Shown piece after piece: positions 54,084 to 63,927 of a stretch of DNA of 64,000 nt (positions are counted from its first letter, which is position 1; each line of letters opens with the position of its first letter). The notes below the pieces were generated by a model. That model searched no databases. It was given only the letters and a program-made list of their open reading frames with translations, and was not told the origin of the DNA. The stretch covers positions 806,001 to 870,000 of the forward strand of contig NZ_SMFZ01000002.1 in assembly GCF_004339565.1 (NCBI RefSeq). The letters are read 5' to 3'. This DNA is from Pseudonocardia endophytica (lineage in GTDB: Bacteria; Actinomycetota; Actinomycetes; Mycobacteriales; Pseudonocardiaceae). The position numbers and the translations under genes are program-made.

Positions 54084-56126
54084 TCAGTCCTCCGGCACCT
54101 CCCGGTCGATCTCGTCGAGCCAGGTCCTGGCGGACATGTCCGACGGCGCTCGCCAGTCACCCCTCGGGGAGAGCGCCCCGCCGGCCGAGACCTTCGGCCC
54201 GTTCGGCAGCGCCGAGCGCTTGAACTGGCTGAACGAGAAGAACCGCTGCGCGAACACGCGCAGCCACTTCTTGATCTCGGCCGGCGTGAACTCGCCGCGC
54301 TCGTCCTCGGGGAAGCCGGGCGGCCAGGCACCCGCGCCGGCGTCCGACCACGCGTGCCGGGCCAGGAACGCGATCCGCGACGGCCGGAAGCCGTGGCGCA
54401 GCGTGTACCACAGCGTGAAGTCCTGCAGCGCGTACGGACCGACCGTCGCCTGGCTGGACTGGACCTCCTGCCCGCCGTCGGACGGCACCAGCTCCGGCGT
54501 GATCTCGGTGTCCAGCACGGACTGCAGCACGGCCGAGACCCGCTCGTCGAACTGCTCGGAGGAGATCACCCAGCGGATCAGGTGCTGGATCAGCGTCTTC
54601 GGCACGCCGCCGTTGACGTTGTAGTGCGACATCTGGTCGCCGACGCCGTAGGTGGACCACCCGAGCGCCAGCTCCGAGAGATCGCCGGTGCCGAGCACGA
54701 TCCCGCCGCGCTGGTTGGCCAGGCGGAACAGGTAGTCGGTGCGCAGTCCGGCCTGGACGTTCTCGAACGTGACGTCGTACACCGGCTCGCCGCGGGAGAA
54801 CGGGTGGTCGATCTCGGAGAGCATGGTGCGCGCCGTCGGCGTGATGTCGATCGTCTCGAACGTGACGCCCAGCGCCTCCGAGAGCGCGACGGCGTTGTTG
54901 CGCGTGTGCTCGCCGGTCGCGAAGCCGGGCATCGTGAACGCCAGGATGTCGCTGCGCGGCCGCTTCTCCCGGTCCATCGCCCTGGCCGCGACGATCAGCG
55001 CGTGCGTCGAGTCCAGACCGCCGGACACGCCGATCACGACCTTCGGGTGCCCGATCGCGCGCAGCCGCTGCTCCAGGCCGGAGACCTGGATCGAGTACGC
55101 CTCGTAGCAGTCCTGCTCGAGCCGCTCGGGATCAGCGGGCACGAACGGGAAGCGCTCGACCACCCGTCGAAGACCCAGGTCGCGGTCCGGGGGGTCCAGC
55201 GCGAACTCGATCGTCCGGAAGCCGTCGAGCCGGTCCGCGAGGGCGCGCCGGTTGTCGTCGAACGTGCCCTGTCTGCGGCGCTCGGACGCGATCAGGTCCA
55301 GGTCGACGTCCGCGACGGCCCGCTGTGCGCCCTTCGGGAACCGGCCGGACTCGGCCAGCCGCTCGCCGTTCTCGTAGATCATCGTCTGGCCGTCCCACGC
55401 GACGTCCGTCGTGGACTCGCCCTCCCCGGCGGCGGCGTAGACGTAGGCGGCCAGGCAGCGCGACGACGCGGACCGACACAGCAGCCTGCGCTGGTCCGCC
55501 CGCCCGACCGTGATCGGGCTACCGGACAGGTTGACCAGCACCGTCGCCCCGGCCAGCGCCGCCTCCGCGCTCGGCGGCACCGGGACCCAGAAGTCCTCGC
55601 ACACCTCGGCGTGCAGCACGAAGCCCGGCAGGTCGGTCGCCGTGAACAGCAGGTCCGGCCCGAACGGGTACTCCTGACCGCCGATCCGGATCGTGCCCCG
55701 CTGGTCATCCCCGGCCGCGACCTGGCGACGCTCGTAGAACTCGCGGTAGGTCGGCAGGTACGACTTGGGCGCGACGCCGAGGATCCGTCCACGGTGGACG
55801 ACGACGGCGCCGTTGTAGATCCGGTGCCGGTGCCGCAGCGGCGCACCGACCACGAGCACCGGCAGCAGGTCGGCCGTGGCCCCGGCCAGCGCGACCAGCT
55901 CGCGCTCGACGGCGTCGAGCAGCGTGTCCTGCATCAGGACGTCCTCGATCGAGTACCCGGACAGCGTGAGCTCCGGGAACACCACGAGACCGGTGCCGTC
56001 CTCGTGGCACTCGCGGGCGGCGTCCAGCACGGCGGCGGCGTTCGCCGCCGGGTCGGCCATCGTCGTGCGGATCGTCTGCGCGGCGACCCGCAGGAAGCGG
56101 TGGCGGTAGAGGGAGCGGAAGTCCAT
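54084..56126 (-). CDS. nadE: Glutamine-dependent NAD+ synthetase
   Basis: A 680-residue two-domain enzyme making NAD+ from deamido-NAD+, ATP and glutamine. The N-terminal nitrilase-like glutaminase has the triad Glu52 (FPELTLSG), Lys121 (KSYLPTYREF) and Cys176 (EVCEDFW), the same numbering as in Mycobacterium tuberculosis NadE. The synthetase domain has the PP-loop SGGLDSTHAL, then GTGDLSELALGWSTYG and MSHYNVNGGVPKTL. Length and ammonia-tunnel layout fit the mycobacterial type. ATG 56126. Confidence 0.96.
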   Translation of the reverse strand: MDFRSLYRHRFLRVAAQTIRTTMADPAANAAAVLDAARECHEDGTGLVVFPELTLSGYSIEDVLMQDTLLDAVERELVALAGATADLLPVLVVGAPLRHRHRIYNGAVVVHRGRILGVAPKSYLPTYREFYERRQVAAGDDQRGTIRIGGQEYPFGPDLLFTATDLPGFVLHAEVCEDFWVPVPPSAEAALAGATVLVNLSGSPITVGRADQRRLLCRSASSRCLAAYVYAAAGEGESTTDVAWDGQTMIYENGERLAESGRFPKGAQRAVADVDLDLIASERRRQGTFDDNRRALADRLDGFRTIEFALDPPDRDLGLRRVVERFPFVPADPERLEQDCYEAYSIQVSGLEQRLRAIGHPKVVIGVSGGLDSTHALIVAARAMDREKRPRSDILAFTMPGFATGEHTRNNAVALSEALGVTFETIDITPTARTMLSEIDHPFSRGEPVYDVTFENVQAGLRTDYLFRLANQRGGIVLGTGDLSELALGWSTYGVGDQMSHYNVNGGVPKTLIQHLIRWVISSEQFDERVSAVLQSVLDTEITPELVPSDGGQEVQSSQATVGPYALQDFTLWYTLRHGFRPSRIAFLARHAWSDAGAGAWPPGFPEDERGEFTPAEIKKWLRVFAQRFFSFSQFKRSALPNGPKVSAGGALSPRGDWRAPSDMSARTWLDEIDREVPED

Positions 56127-56726
56127 CGGAGTCCTGCGCTGCTTTCCTGTCGGGATCTCTCTGGACGCAGTCTGCCGCAGACCCCCGACAGTTCGCGGCC
56201 GTGATCCTCGGGTCGGCGCCGGTCACCCGGGGTCCGAGCGAGCGGCGCGGTCTCGGTGCGGTGAGGCGGTGGGGCCCGGGACGCGCGTCGGCCGCACGAG
56301 CCGGAGAGGACGTGGCCCGTCGGTACGGGACCGACGGTCACCCTACGGCGGCGTCGACCGCGCGAACGTGACGCTCGATCCACTGTGTCCGTTCGAGTGG
56401 CACGTTCCGGCTGTCGCGACCGCCAGAACGTTCCTCTCGATTCGAACACACCGCCGAGTGGCACGGTGTGGCGGTCCGCCCGCGCCCGCGACGGCGGCGT
56501 CCCACCGGCTCCTCATCAGCGGAGGCGGCGTCGTCCGTCGGCTCACGTGGTGAGGCGGTTCCCGCGAGCGCCGGTGGCACGTCGGAGCAGCCACGACGCC
56601 GGAATCGGTTCTGCAACGGGTGCGTCCACAGATCTCCCGCGGTGATCGGTCGATGGGGGACGATCCGGGAGGGGTCCCGTGGGGGGAGCGGAATGCTCCG
56701 AGGGGACATACGGGGGGAGAACGACC
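56127..56726. other. 600-bp non-coding region before the repeat-rich membrane protein gene
   Basis: Short frames here have no protein-like composition. I see no tRNA, repeat array or convincing hairpin. It must hold divergent promoters for nadE and the gene at 56727; neither can be pinned by eye. Confidence 0.4.
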
Positions 56727-58832
56727 GTGGACGAGCAGACCTCGCGCGCGCCGGGAACGTCCGGGAACGGCGGGCCGGAGGCGTCCGCGCCGACGTCCGG
56801 TGGCGCGGAGGCACCCGGCGCGGGGCCGGCTGCGTCGGCGCCCGGCGACGCCGAGGACGCCGCGCCCGTCGACCCGACCGCCTCGCCCGTGTCGTCGGTG
56901 GACGAGACGTCACCCGACCCTGCGGACGCCACCACCGACTCGGCCGGACCGGCCGGCGACGAGGTCGTAGCGGCGACGGCCGGCGCGGGCGCCGAGCCCG
57001 CGTCGCGGGCGAGCGAGCCGGCGGCCGGCAGCGGGTCGACGGTCGGCTCGGCCACCGCCGCATCTGCGTCGGTTTCGAACGAGAGCTCCGCGCGTGCATC
57101 GGCGCCGGTGGGGAGCGCGTCGCCGGACGGGGGCCGCACACCGGAGTCCGCGGCGGACGGGAGCGCTGCACGCGCCGGGTCCACCGAGGAGGACGACCGC
57201 CCGGCCCTGGTCACGCCCTCCGACGACGCCACGGTCCCGTTCCGGGACGGGGCGACCACCGCGGGACCGTCGGACGACGCGACGGTGACCGTTCCGCCGG
57301 CCTCCGCGGGACCGTCGGACGACGCGCCGGTGACCGTTCCGCCGGCCTCCGCGGGACCGTCCGGCGACGCGACGGTGACCGTTCCGCCGGCCTCCGCGGG
57401 ACCGTCGGACGACGCGACGGTGACCGTTCCGCCGGCCTCCGCGGGACCGTCGGACGACGCGACCGTGACCGTCCCGCCGGCCTCCGCAGGACCGTCCGAC
57501 GGCACGACCGCGTCCGCCGCGCCACCCGCCGCGCCTCCGACCGCCCCGTACCCGGCACCGTCCGGTCCGGTCGGCTGGGTACCCGGGCAGCCGTTGCCGT
57601 ACGACCCCGGCACGGGTGGCATGCCGCCAGCCGCCCCCGACCCGTACGGAGGTGCACCGGCCGCCGAGCCCAACGCGTACGGCGCGCCCGGCCCGTACGG
57701 CGGGCCGGGTCCGTACGGCCCGCCCGGTGCGTACGGGAGCCCCGGCGCGTACGGCGTACCCGACCCGCCGCGCGGAGCGCCCGGCCCGTACGGCCCGCCG
57801 CCCGGGAACGGCGGCGGGACCGCTGTGTGGCCGGGACCGCCACGGCCGGAGCCGATCCGTCGTCGGAACGGGAAGCCGCTGCTGATCGTCGGTGTGGTCG
57901 TGCTGTTGCTGGTCGTCGCAGGCGTCGTGTTCTTCGTGATCCCGCCGGCGGCGTCCTCGGCCGTCGCGAACGCCGCGGACGCCGCGCGTGGGTGGACCGG
58001 CGCGACCTACCGCGGGCCGCTCCGCGGGCCGAACGGCCGGACCGTCACCGTGGACGTGACCGTCGGCCCGAACGGCGACAAGACCGGGACGTTCACGCGC
58101 GACGGAGGAGGGCGCGCGGACTTCGCCGAGACCGGTGGCGTGCAGCTGTTGCGCGGCAACGCGTCGTGGTGGTCCGGGCAGGCGCAGGGTTCGGACAAGG
58201 GACGTCGGTTGGGTGGCATCTGGCTGCGCAACCCGGCCCCGGAGACGACGTGGCTCCGCGCGGTCCCGCTCCTCGCCCCCGGCGCGCTCGCCGACGACCT
58301 GACCGGCCCGGCCGGTGCACCGCAGGAGTACTCCGACGCGGGGGACCAGGCCGTCGACGGCCAGGACGGTCGCGTCGTGACGGCGGCCGAGCACCGCGTC
58401 GTCCTGTCCGACGACCACGAGGCCCGGCTGCTCGCGATCGTGCCGCCCGCGTCCGCAGACCCGGCCGGGCTCCGGGTCTCGGCGGCCGCTCCGGACCAGG
58501 TCGCGGCCGTCGGCTCGGCCGGAGCCCCGCTGTCCGAGGCCGAGGACTACTCGTCGGCGCTGTACTACCCGGACGACGTCGAGGTCGACATCCTGCCCGC
58601 CCCGCCGTGCTCGACACCGACCTGCACGGTGACCGTGAAGCTCACGAACTCGGCCGGTCTCGAGGCGCGCGGGGTGGTGACGATCACGAAGAACGGCACG
58701 GTGCTCAACCGCATCCCGTTCACGCTCGGTCCCCGTGCGGAGGGGACGTACACCGCGACGTCGCCGAACGCGGGCATGGCGGCCGGTCGCGACGTCACGG
58801 CCCGCTACGAGGCGACGGTCACGGCGTCCTGA
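56727..58832 (+). CDS. Single-pass membrane protein with tandem repeats and Pro/Gly/Tyr-rich segment
   Basis: A 701-residue protein. Residues 1-175 are low-complexity Ala/Gly/Ser/Pro. About 179-253 are five 15-residue repeats of AGPSDDATVTVPPAS plus a degenerate sixth. Next a Pro/Gly/Tyr tract (PYGGPGPYGPPGAYG). One membrane helix (LLIVGVVVLLLVVAGVVFFV, about residues 392-411) is followed by an extracellular beta-rich domain of about 290 residues with a CSTPTCTV disulphide-like pair. The intracellular half looks like a flexible scaffold. GTG 56727 is preceded by GGGGGGAGA. Homologues with regulatory tails exist in actinomycetes; function unknown. Confidence 0.7.
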   Translation: MDEQTSRAPGTSGNGGPEASAPTSGGAEAPGAGPAASAPGDAEDAAPVDPTASPVSSVDETSPDPADATTDSAGPAGDEVVAATAGAGAEPASRASEPAAGSGSTVGSATAASASVSNESSARASAPVGSASPDGGRTPESAADGSAARAGSTEEDDRPALVTPSDDATVPFRDGATTAGPSDDATVTVPPASAGPSDDAPVTVPPASAGPSGDATVTVPPASAGPSDDATVTVPPASAGPSDDATVTVPPASAGPSDGTTASAAPPAAPPTAPYPAPSGPVGWVPGQPLPYDPGTGGMPPAAPDPYGGAPAAEPNAYGAPGPYGGPGPYGPPGAYGSPGAYGVPDPPRGAPGPYGPPPGNGGGTAVWPGPPRPEPIRRRNGKPLLIVGVVVLLLVVAGVVFFVIPPAASSAVANAADAARGWTGATYRGPLRGPNGRTVTVDVTVGPNGDKTGTFTRDGGGRADFAETGGVQLLRGNASWWSGQAQGSDKGRRLGGIWLRNPAPETTWLRAVPLLAPGALADDLTGPAGAPQEYSDAGDQAVDGQDGRVVTAAEHRVVLSDDHEARLLAIVPPASADPAGLRVSAAAPDQVAAVGSAGAPLSEAEDYSSALYYPDDVEVDILPAPPCSTPTCTVTVKLTNSAGLEARGVVTITKNGTVLNRIPFTLGPRAEGTYTATSPNAGMAAGRDVTARYEATVTAS
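57261..57485 (+). repeat. Five 45-bp tandem repeats within the membrane protein gene
   Basis: Units at 57261, 57306, 57351, 57396 and 57441, near identical; a diverged sixth begins at 57486. Most differences are single bases and change one residue in copies 2 (Ala-Pro) and 3 (Ser-Gly). The near-identity suggests recent expansion, and copy number may vary between strains. Confidence 0.9.
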
Positions 58833-58841
58833 AACCGGGGC

Positions 58842-60629
58842 TCACCGGCGCAGCGCCCGCAGCAGCGCCGGTGGGCGACCGCCGAACCCCTCCGCCTCGA
58901 GCACCGCGAGCATGACCCGCGGCAGCTCGCGCACGGACGGGAACATCACGTAACGCGGTGACCACTCGGGGCGGAACTTCGCGTTGAACCGGTAGAGGCT
59001 GTCGATCTGCCACCACCGCGAGGCCAGGCGCAGCAGCCGGGCCCACGACCGGGCCACCGGGCCCGCCCCGATCCGCTCACCTCGCTCCAGGGCCGAGCGG
59101 AACACGGCGAAGTTGAGCGACACCCGTCGTACCCCGAGGCGGGGCAGTGCGGCCATCAGCTCCGCGATCAGCAGCTCGTTCACGCCGTTGTCCGCGTCCG
59201 CGGCGCGCAGCATCACGTCCAGCGACAGCCCGTCCGGCCCCCACGGGACGAGCTGGAGCAGCCCGCACGGCGTGCCGTCGCGGTCGGCGGTGACCAGCAC
59301 GGCGTCCGGGTCGTCCGGGTCGGCGACCCGGGACAGCGCCATCGAGAAGCCGCGCTCGGTCTCCCCGTCCCGCCAGCGCAGCGCGCGGGCGGCGACCTCC
59401 TCGCGCTCGTCGGTGCCCAGGTCGGACAGGCGCCGTACGGTCGCCGTGTGCCCGGCGCGCTGCATGCGGTTCACGGCCTGGCGCACACCGCGCATCGGCC
59501 GGCCGTCGAGCGTGAACGTCGCCGCGTCCAGCACGGCCTCGTCGCCCAGCTCGAGCGCGTCCAGGCCGGCCTTCGCCCACGCCACGGCCCCGCGTTCCGA
59601 GCAGCCGAGCACGGCGGGCGACCACCCGTTGCGCACGCAGTTGTCGACGAACGCCTCGATCGCCCCCGGCCACGCGCCGACGTCGCCGACCGGGTCCCCG
59701 GACGCCAGCGCGACACCGGCCAGCACCCGGTAGGACACGGCGGACTTGCCGCCGTGCGAGAACACCGCGCCCTTGTCCCTGCGCAGCGCGAAGTAGCCGA
59801 GCGAGTCGCCGTCCGCCCGGGCCAGCATGGTCCGCAGGCTCTCCGCGTCCTCGGCGGACAGACCCGGGCGCGGCTCCGGCGAGCGCAGCAGGTGGTACCC
59901 GGCGACGACGAGCGCGACGATGCCGAACGTCAGCCCGATGGTGGCCGTCAGGTCGTCCACCCAGCCGACCTTGAACTGGACCGGCCCGGTCACGCCGATC
60001 AGCGAGAGCAGGGCGTGCGCAGCCTCCGTCCCCGGACCGGGGCTCCCGTCCAGCCGCCGCTCGTTGATCACGAGCAGGATCCAGACCAGCGCGAACCCGG
60101 CCACCGCGAACTCGACGAGCGTCCGCAGCGCACGGCCGAGACCGCCCGGGTCCTGCCGCGCGACGAAGTAGCGCCGGGTCAGCACGAGCGCCACCAGCAG
60201 CGCGGCCGACCCGATCAGGGCGACCACCCCGCGGTGCTGGTCGATCACGTGCAGCAGGTTGACGACGACGAGCACGGCCGTCGTCGTGCTCGCGAGCCAC
60301 CATGCCCTGCGCTTGCGCCGACGCAGACCGGTCGCCAGCAGCAGCACCGCGACGCCGGCGACGAGGGTCACGACGATGCCGGCGACGCCGACCGCGGGCG
60401 GCAGCCCCAGCGACGTCCGCAGCGGGCCGCCGAACATCCGGCGCGGCCCCGGGAACAGCGCCGTCACGATCGTCATCAGCGCGACCAGGCGCGTCGCCCA
60501 GACCACGGCCCTGACCGTCGCGGCCTCGGAGAGCCGACGGCGCCGGGCCTCCGGGTCGGCCACCGGCATCGAGGCGCGGGGCCGCGACGCCCCGTCGGAC
60601 TCGGCCCCGGCGGTCTCGGAGCGCACCAC
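58842..60629 (-). CDS. DUF2156 / phosphatidylglycerol lysyltransferase-like membrane protein
   Basis: A 595-residue protein. The N-terminal half has about six membrane segments (from residue 40 to 240). The C-terminal half is a double GNAT-like DUF2156 domain: LGYFALRRDKGAVFSHGG, SYRVLAGVALASGDPVGD, GAVAWAKAGLDALELGDEAV, RQAVNRMQRAGHT, and the end FNAKFRPEWSPRYVMFPS, the MprF/LysX N-domain pattern. MprF enzymes transfer amino acids from tRNA to phosphatidylglycerol to lower surface charge; actinobacterial homologues may do so with lysine or alanine. Activity here is inferred. Start is one of two adjacent GTG codons. Confidence 0.85.
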   Translation of the reverse strand: MVRSETAGAESDGASRPRASMPVADPEARRRRLSEAATVRAVVWATRLVALMTIVTALFPGPRRMFGGPLRTSLGLPPAVGVAGIVVTLVAGVAVLLLATGLRRRKRRAWWLASTTTAVLVVVNLLHVIDQHRGVVALIGSAALLVALVLTRRYFVARQDPGGLGRALRTLVEFAVAGFALVWILLVINERRLDGSPGPGTEAAHALLSLIGVTGPVQFKVGWVDDLTATIGLTFGIVALVVAGYHLLRSPEPRPGLSAEDAESLRTMLARADGDSLGYFALRRDKGAVFSHGGKSAVSYRVLAGVALASGDPVGDVGAWPGAIEAFVDNCVRNGWSPAVLGCSERGAVAWAKAGLDALELGDEAVLDAATFTLDGRPMRGVRQAVNRMQRAGHTATVRRLSDLGTDEREEVAARALRWRDGETERGFSMALSRVADPDDPDAVLVTADRDGTPCGLLQLVPWGPDGLSLDVMLRAADADNGVNELLIAELMAALPRLGVRRVSLNFAVFRSALERGERIGAGPVARSWARLLRLASRWWQIDSLYRFNAKFRPEWSPRYVMFPSVRELPRVMLAVLEAEGFGGRPPALLRALRR

Positions 60630-60755
60630 GACGTCCTCCTGTTCCCGGATCCGTGGCCCCGTCGCCCGGCGGGGCAGTTCACAACGATGTCATGCCGGGC
60701 GGGGGGTCACGCCGGGAGTACAGCAGTGTCCCGGTTCGTTACCGATGAGAAATGA

Positions 60756-61844
60756 TCACGGTTCGGCGGGGTCCGCCGGGGCGGGCAGGAGGGCTGCCCG
60801 CAGCGCCACCGCCGCCTCCGCGACCGCCTGCCGGGGACGCGGGCCGATGCCGAGCGCCGTCGCGAACCCGTGCACGAGATCGGGGTGGCGGCGCAGCGTC
60901 GCCGGGACCCCTGCGGCGCGCAGCCGGTCGACCAGCGCCTCGGCCTCGTCGCGCAACGGGTCGAACCCGGCCGTCGCGACGTAGACCGGCGGCATGCCGG
61001 CGAGATCGGAGTCGGTGAGCGCGAGGCGCGGGTCCGACCGCAGCTCGTCCGGCACGTACCAGCTGGTCAGGACGTCGATCGCTTCGGAGGTGAGGAAGAA
61101 GCCGTGGCCGAACAGCGTGCGTGACGGGGCCGTCGGTACCAGGTCGACGACCGGGAAGAACGCCAGCACGAACGCGGGCACCGGCCCGCCGGAGCGGACC
61201 GTCTCGTGCGCGACGGTCAGTGCCAGGCTCCCGCCCGCGCTGTCCCCGCCGACGGCGACGGAGCCCGCCACGGCACCGAAGCGGTCCGGGTGCCCGGCCA
61301 CGTACCCGAACGCGGCGACGCAGTCCTCGACGGGTGCCGGGAAGGGGTGTTCCGGCGCGAGCCGGTACTCGACGGACAGCACGCGGACCTCGGCGTCGGC
61401 GCACAGTGCGGCGCACAGCCCGTCGTGGGTGTCGACGCCGCCCGCCACGAACCCGCCGCCGTGGAAGTACACGAGGACCGGAGACGCCCCGGTCAGCGTG
61501 TCCGGCGTGTACAGGCGGGCCGTCAGGTCGCCGTCGGCACCGGGGACGGTGGTGTCGGTGCGGAGCACGCCGGGCTCCGGGTCGCCCGCCACGACGCCGC
61601 CGAAGAACGACTGGCCGGTGCGAATCGTGCGCGCGTCCCGGGGTGGGGCGGCCCGCCCGCGGTTCGAGCCGGTGACCGTCCGCAGCACCTGGAAGTCCAG
61701 ATCGAGGTCCTGACCGTCCACGTGCACCGGCCTGCCGGCCAGCGCGCGCTTGAGCGGCAGGGGCATGCCCAGCACCGCGTGCAGCGCGGTGCGCAGTGCC
61801 CTGGCCCGCAGACCGGGGCCGGCGTGGCTCACCGAGGTCGACAT
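60756..61844 (-). CDS. Alpha/beta hydrolase, hormone-sensitive-lipase (HSL) type esterase
   Basis: A 362-residue esterase: oxyanion motif YFHGGGFVAGG, nucleophile elbow GDSAGGS, catalytic Asp in GFDPLRDEA and His in HPDLVHGFA, the complete HSL-family triad. No signal peptide. Acts on short-chain esters. ATG 61844 with GGAGG six bases ahead is preferred over the GTG one codon earlier. Confidence 0.92.
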   Translation of the reverse strand: MSTSVSHAGPGLRARALRTALHAVLGMPLPLKRALAGRPVHVDGQDLDLDFQVLRTVTGSNRGRAAPPRDARTIRTGQSFFGGVVAGDPEPGVLRTDTTVPGADGDLTARLYTPDTLTGASPVLVYFHGGGFVAGGVDTHDGLCAALCADAEVRVLSVEYRLAPEHPFPAPVEDCVAAFGYVAGHPDRFGAVAGSVAVGGDSAGGSLALTVAHETVRSGGPVPAFVLAFFPVVDLVPTAPSRTLFGHGFFLTSEAIDVLTSWYVPDELRSDPRLALTDSDLAGMPPVYVATAGFDPLRDEAEALVDRLRAAGVPATLRRHPDLVHGFATALGIGPRPRQAVAEAAVALRAALLPAPADPAEP

Positions 61845-62016
61845 CACCCGCCTCCTTCCCCACGGCCCCCACGTTCGGGGGTGCGGAGACCGTCACCATC
61901 GATCGTGGCACCGGCCGCCCGGACATCGCTGGAAGCGGCGTCGAGTGTCACGACCGGTGCTCGACGCGCAGTACCCGGCCGGACGCCCGCCGTTCACCCC
62001 TCGGACAGACCCGCCC

Positions 62017-62664
62017 TCACCCGGTCAGGCCTGCTTCGACGGCGAGCAGGCCGGCCTGGGTGCGGTTGGTGCACTCGAGCTTCACCAGCATCCGCGACAC
62101 GTAGCTCTTCACGGTGGCTTCTGAGAGGTGCAGGCGTGTCGCGATCTCCGCGTTCGTCAGGCCCTCGCCGAGGCACCGGAGGACATCGATTTCACGCTCC
62201 GTGAGGTCCCGGGTGCGTGCGCGGGCCGCCGTCGTGCGCCGGTGGTCCGCCCCGGACGCCGCGACGAGCCGGGCGGCCGCCTCCGGGGAGAGCACCGTGT
62301 GCCCGTCCGCGGCGACCCGGACGAGCCGGACCAGGTCCTGCGGCGGTGTCGACTTGACGAGAAAGCCGGCGGCGCCGAGCTGCAGCGCGCGCAGCACGTA
62401 GGTGTCGGCGTCGAACGTCGTCAGTGCGACGACGGCCGGCGGGCTCACCATCGACGCGATCCGCTCGATCGCGGTCAGCCCGTCCACACCGGGCATCCGC
62501 AGGTCCATCAGCACGACGTCCGGGTGGTGGTTCAGCACGGCCTCGACGGCCTCTGCCCCGTCGTGCGCGCGGGCGACGACGTCGAGGTCGTCGGCCGCGG
62601 ACAGGATCGTCGTCAGGTGCTCGCAGACCATCGGCTCGTCGTCGACCACGAGTAGTGTGATCAT
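62017..62664 (-). CDS. NarL/FixJ-family response regulator
   Basis: A 215-residue regulator: receiver with acidic pair Asp8-Asp9, acceptor Asp54 (VVLMDLRMPG), Thr in VALTTFDA, Lys in GFLVKSTPP, then a LuxR HTH (LTEREIDVLRCLGEGLTNAE, LSEATVKSYVSRMLVKL). The ATG overlaps the stop of the upstream sensor kinase (ATGA), so the two form a two-component pair. Target genes are unknown; the adjacent esterase is a candidate. Confidence 0.92.
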   Translation of the reverse strand: MITLLVVDDEPMVCEHLTTILSAADDLDVVARAHDGAEAVEAVLNHHPDVVLMDLRMPGVDGLTAIERIASMVSPPAVVALTTFDADTYVLRALQLGAAGFLVKSTPPQDLVRLVRVAADGHTVLSPEAAARLVAASGADHRRTTAARARTRDLTEREIDVLRCLGEGLTNAEIATRLHLSEATVKSYVSRMLVKLECTNRTQAGLLAVEAGLTG

Positions 62665-63872
62665 CCCGTTCCCGGAGTCGTCGGTACGAACGCCGGAAGC
62701 CTCGCATCGACCGAGAACCCGCCGTCGGGGGTGGGGCCGTGGCGCAGCGTGCCGCCGACGAGCCCGACCCGCTGCTCCAGCCCGGCCAGCCCGGAGCCGG
62801 ACCCGGTCGCGGCCAGCGACGGGTCGGGGCCGGAGGGAGCGGCGGCGTTCACGACCCGGATCTCGACGCGGTCCGGGCCGTAGCGCAGGCACACGCCGGT
62901 CCGCGCGCCCGGCGCGTGCTTGCGGACGTTCGTCAGCGCCTCCTGCACCACGCGGTACGCGGTGCGCGCGACGGTCGGGGCCAGCGCGTCCGGAGAGCCC
63001 TCGACGTCCAGGTCGACCGGCAGCCCGGCCGCCGCGGACTCGCGGGCCGGCTCGGCCGGGTCACCCGCCTCCCGTGCGCCGCCCGCCCGCTCCGGCGCCG
63101 GCCCGGTGCCCTCTGACTCGGTGCGCAGCACGCCGACGAGGTCGCGGAGCTCGGTCAGCGCCTGCGTGCCCGCCGAGCGGATGTCCCCTGCGGCGGAGCG
63201 CACGTCCGGCGCTGCCGAGGTCTCCAGCGCGCCCGCGTGCAGCACGATCAGGCTGATCCGGTGCGTGACCACGTCGTGCATGTCGGCGGCGAGGCGGCGG
63301 CGCTCGTCGGCGCGTGCCTGCTCGGCCAGCAGGTGCTGCTCGCGCTCGGCCCGCTCCGCGCGTTCCCGCAGCGACTGCAGGAGGCGGCGCCGGGCGTCGA
63401 CGTACGCCGCACCGAGCGCGGGGACCAGCGTGGCGAGCAGGCCGAGGGGCGTCAGGTCCCATGCGGGTGACCACGGCCGCGCGGCCAGCACGGTGAGCAC
63501 GGCGGTCACGGCGATCCACTCGCGTCGCGGGGCGGCGAACACGAGGAACACCAGCACGGCCGGGACGGCCCGCGGCACGGTCAGCGGGCTGAGCTGCTCG
63601 ACCGGGACGAAGAGTCCGGGCGCGAACGCGTCGGAGAGCGCCATCAGCACGGCGACGGCGACGACCACGCCGGTCACCACGCCCGGCCATCGGTACAGGA
63701 CCAGCAGCGACAGCGTGCTGACCACCTGGAGCGCGACACCCGCGTACGGGCCCGCCCATCCGGTCGTCGGAGGACCGGTCAGCCCGAGCGCCAGGTCCAG
63801 CGCCGTGATCGCGACGACGAAGACGACGAGCGTCCTGCGTGCCGCGGGCGGTGCCGCAACCGGACCCTTCAC
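62661..63872 (-). CDS. NarL-type sensor histidine kinase
   Basis: A 403-residue kinase with five or six N-terminal membrane segments (residues about 12-157), a coiled linker (RRRLLQSLRERAERAERE), the HisKA_3 box RRRLAADMHDVVTHR with phospho-acceptor His199, and a HATPase domain (VQEALTNVRKHAPG, then SGLAGLEQRVGLVGG). No extracytoplasmic sensor domain of size, so the signal is probably sensed in or at the membrane. GTG start at 63872. Confidence 0.92.
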   Translation of the reverse strand: MKGPVAAPPAARRTLVVFVVAITALDLALGLTGPPTTGWAGPYAGVALQVVSTLSLLVLYRWPGVVTGVVVAVAVLMALSDAFAPGLFVPVEQLSPLTVPRAVPAVLVFLVFAAPRREWIAVTAVLTVLAARPWSPAWDLTPLGLLATLVPALGAAYVDARRRLLQSLRERAERAEREQHLLAEQARADERRRLAADMHDVVTHRISLIVLHAGALETSAAPDVRSAAGDIRSAGTQALTELRDLVGVLRTESEGTGPAPERAGGAREAGDPAEPARESAAAGLPVDLDVEGSPDALAPTVARTAYRVVQEALTNVRKHAPGARTGVCLRYGPDRVEIRVVNAAAPSGPDPSLAATGSGSGLAGLEQRVGLVGGTLRHGPTPDGGFSVDARLPAFVPTTPGTG

Positions 63873-63927
63873 GCGATCACCGTAGGGCCGGCCGCGACGT
63901 GCCGGGCACCCTCTTTCGTCTATCCCG

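Noticed and set aside
57261..57673. Minus-strand repeat protein over the 45-bp repeats
   Set aside because: A 45-bp unit keeps every frame open on both strands; only the plus frame continues into a membrane helix and folded domain with a ribosome site.
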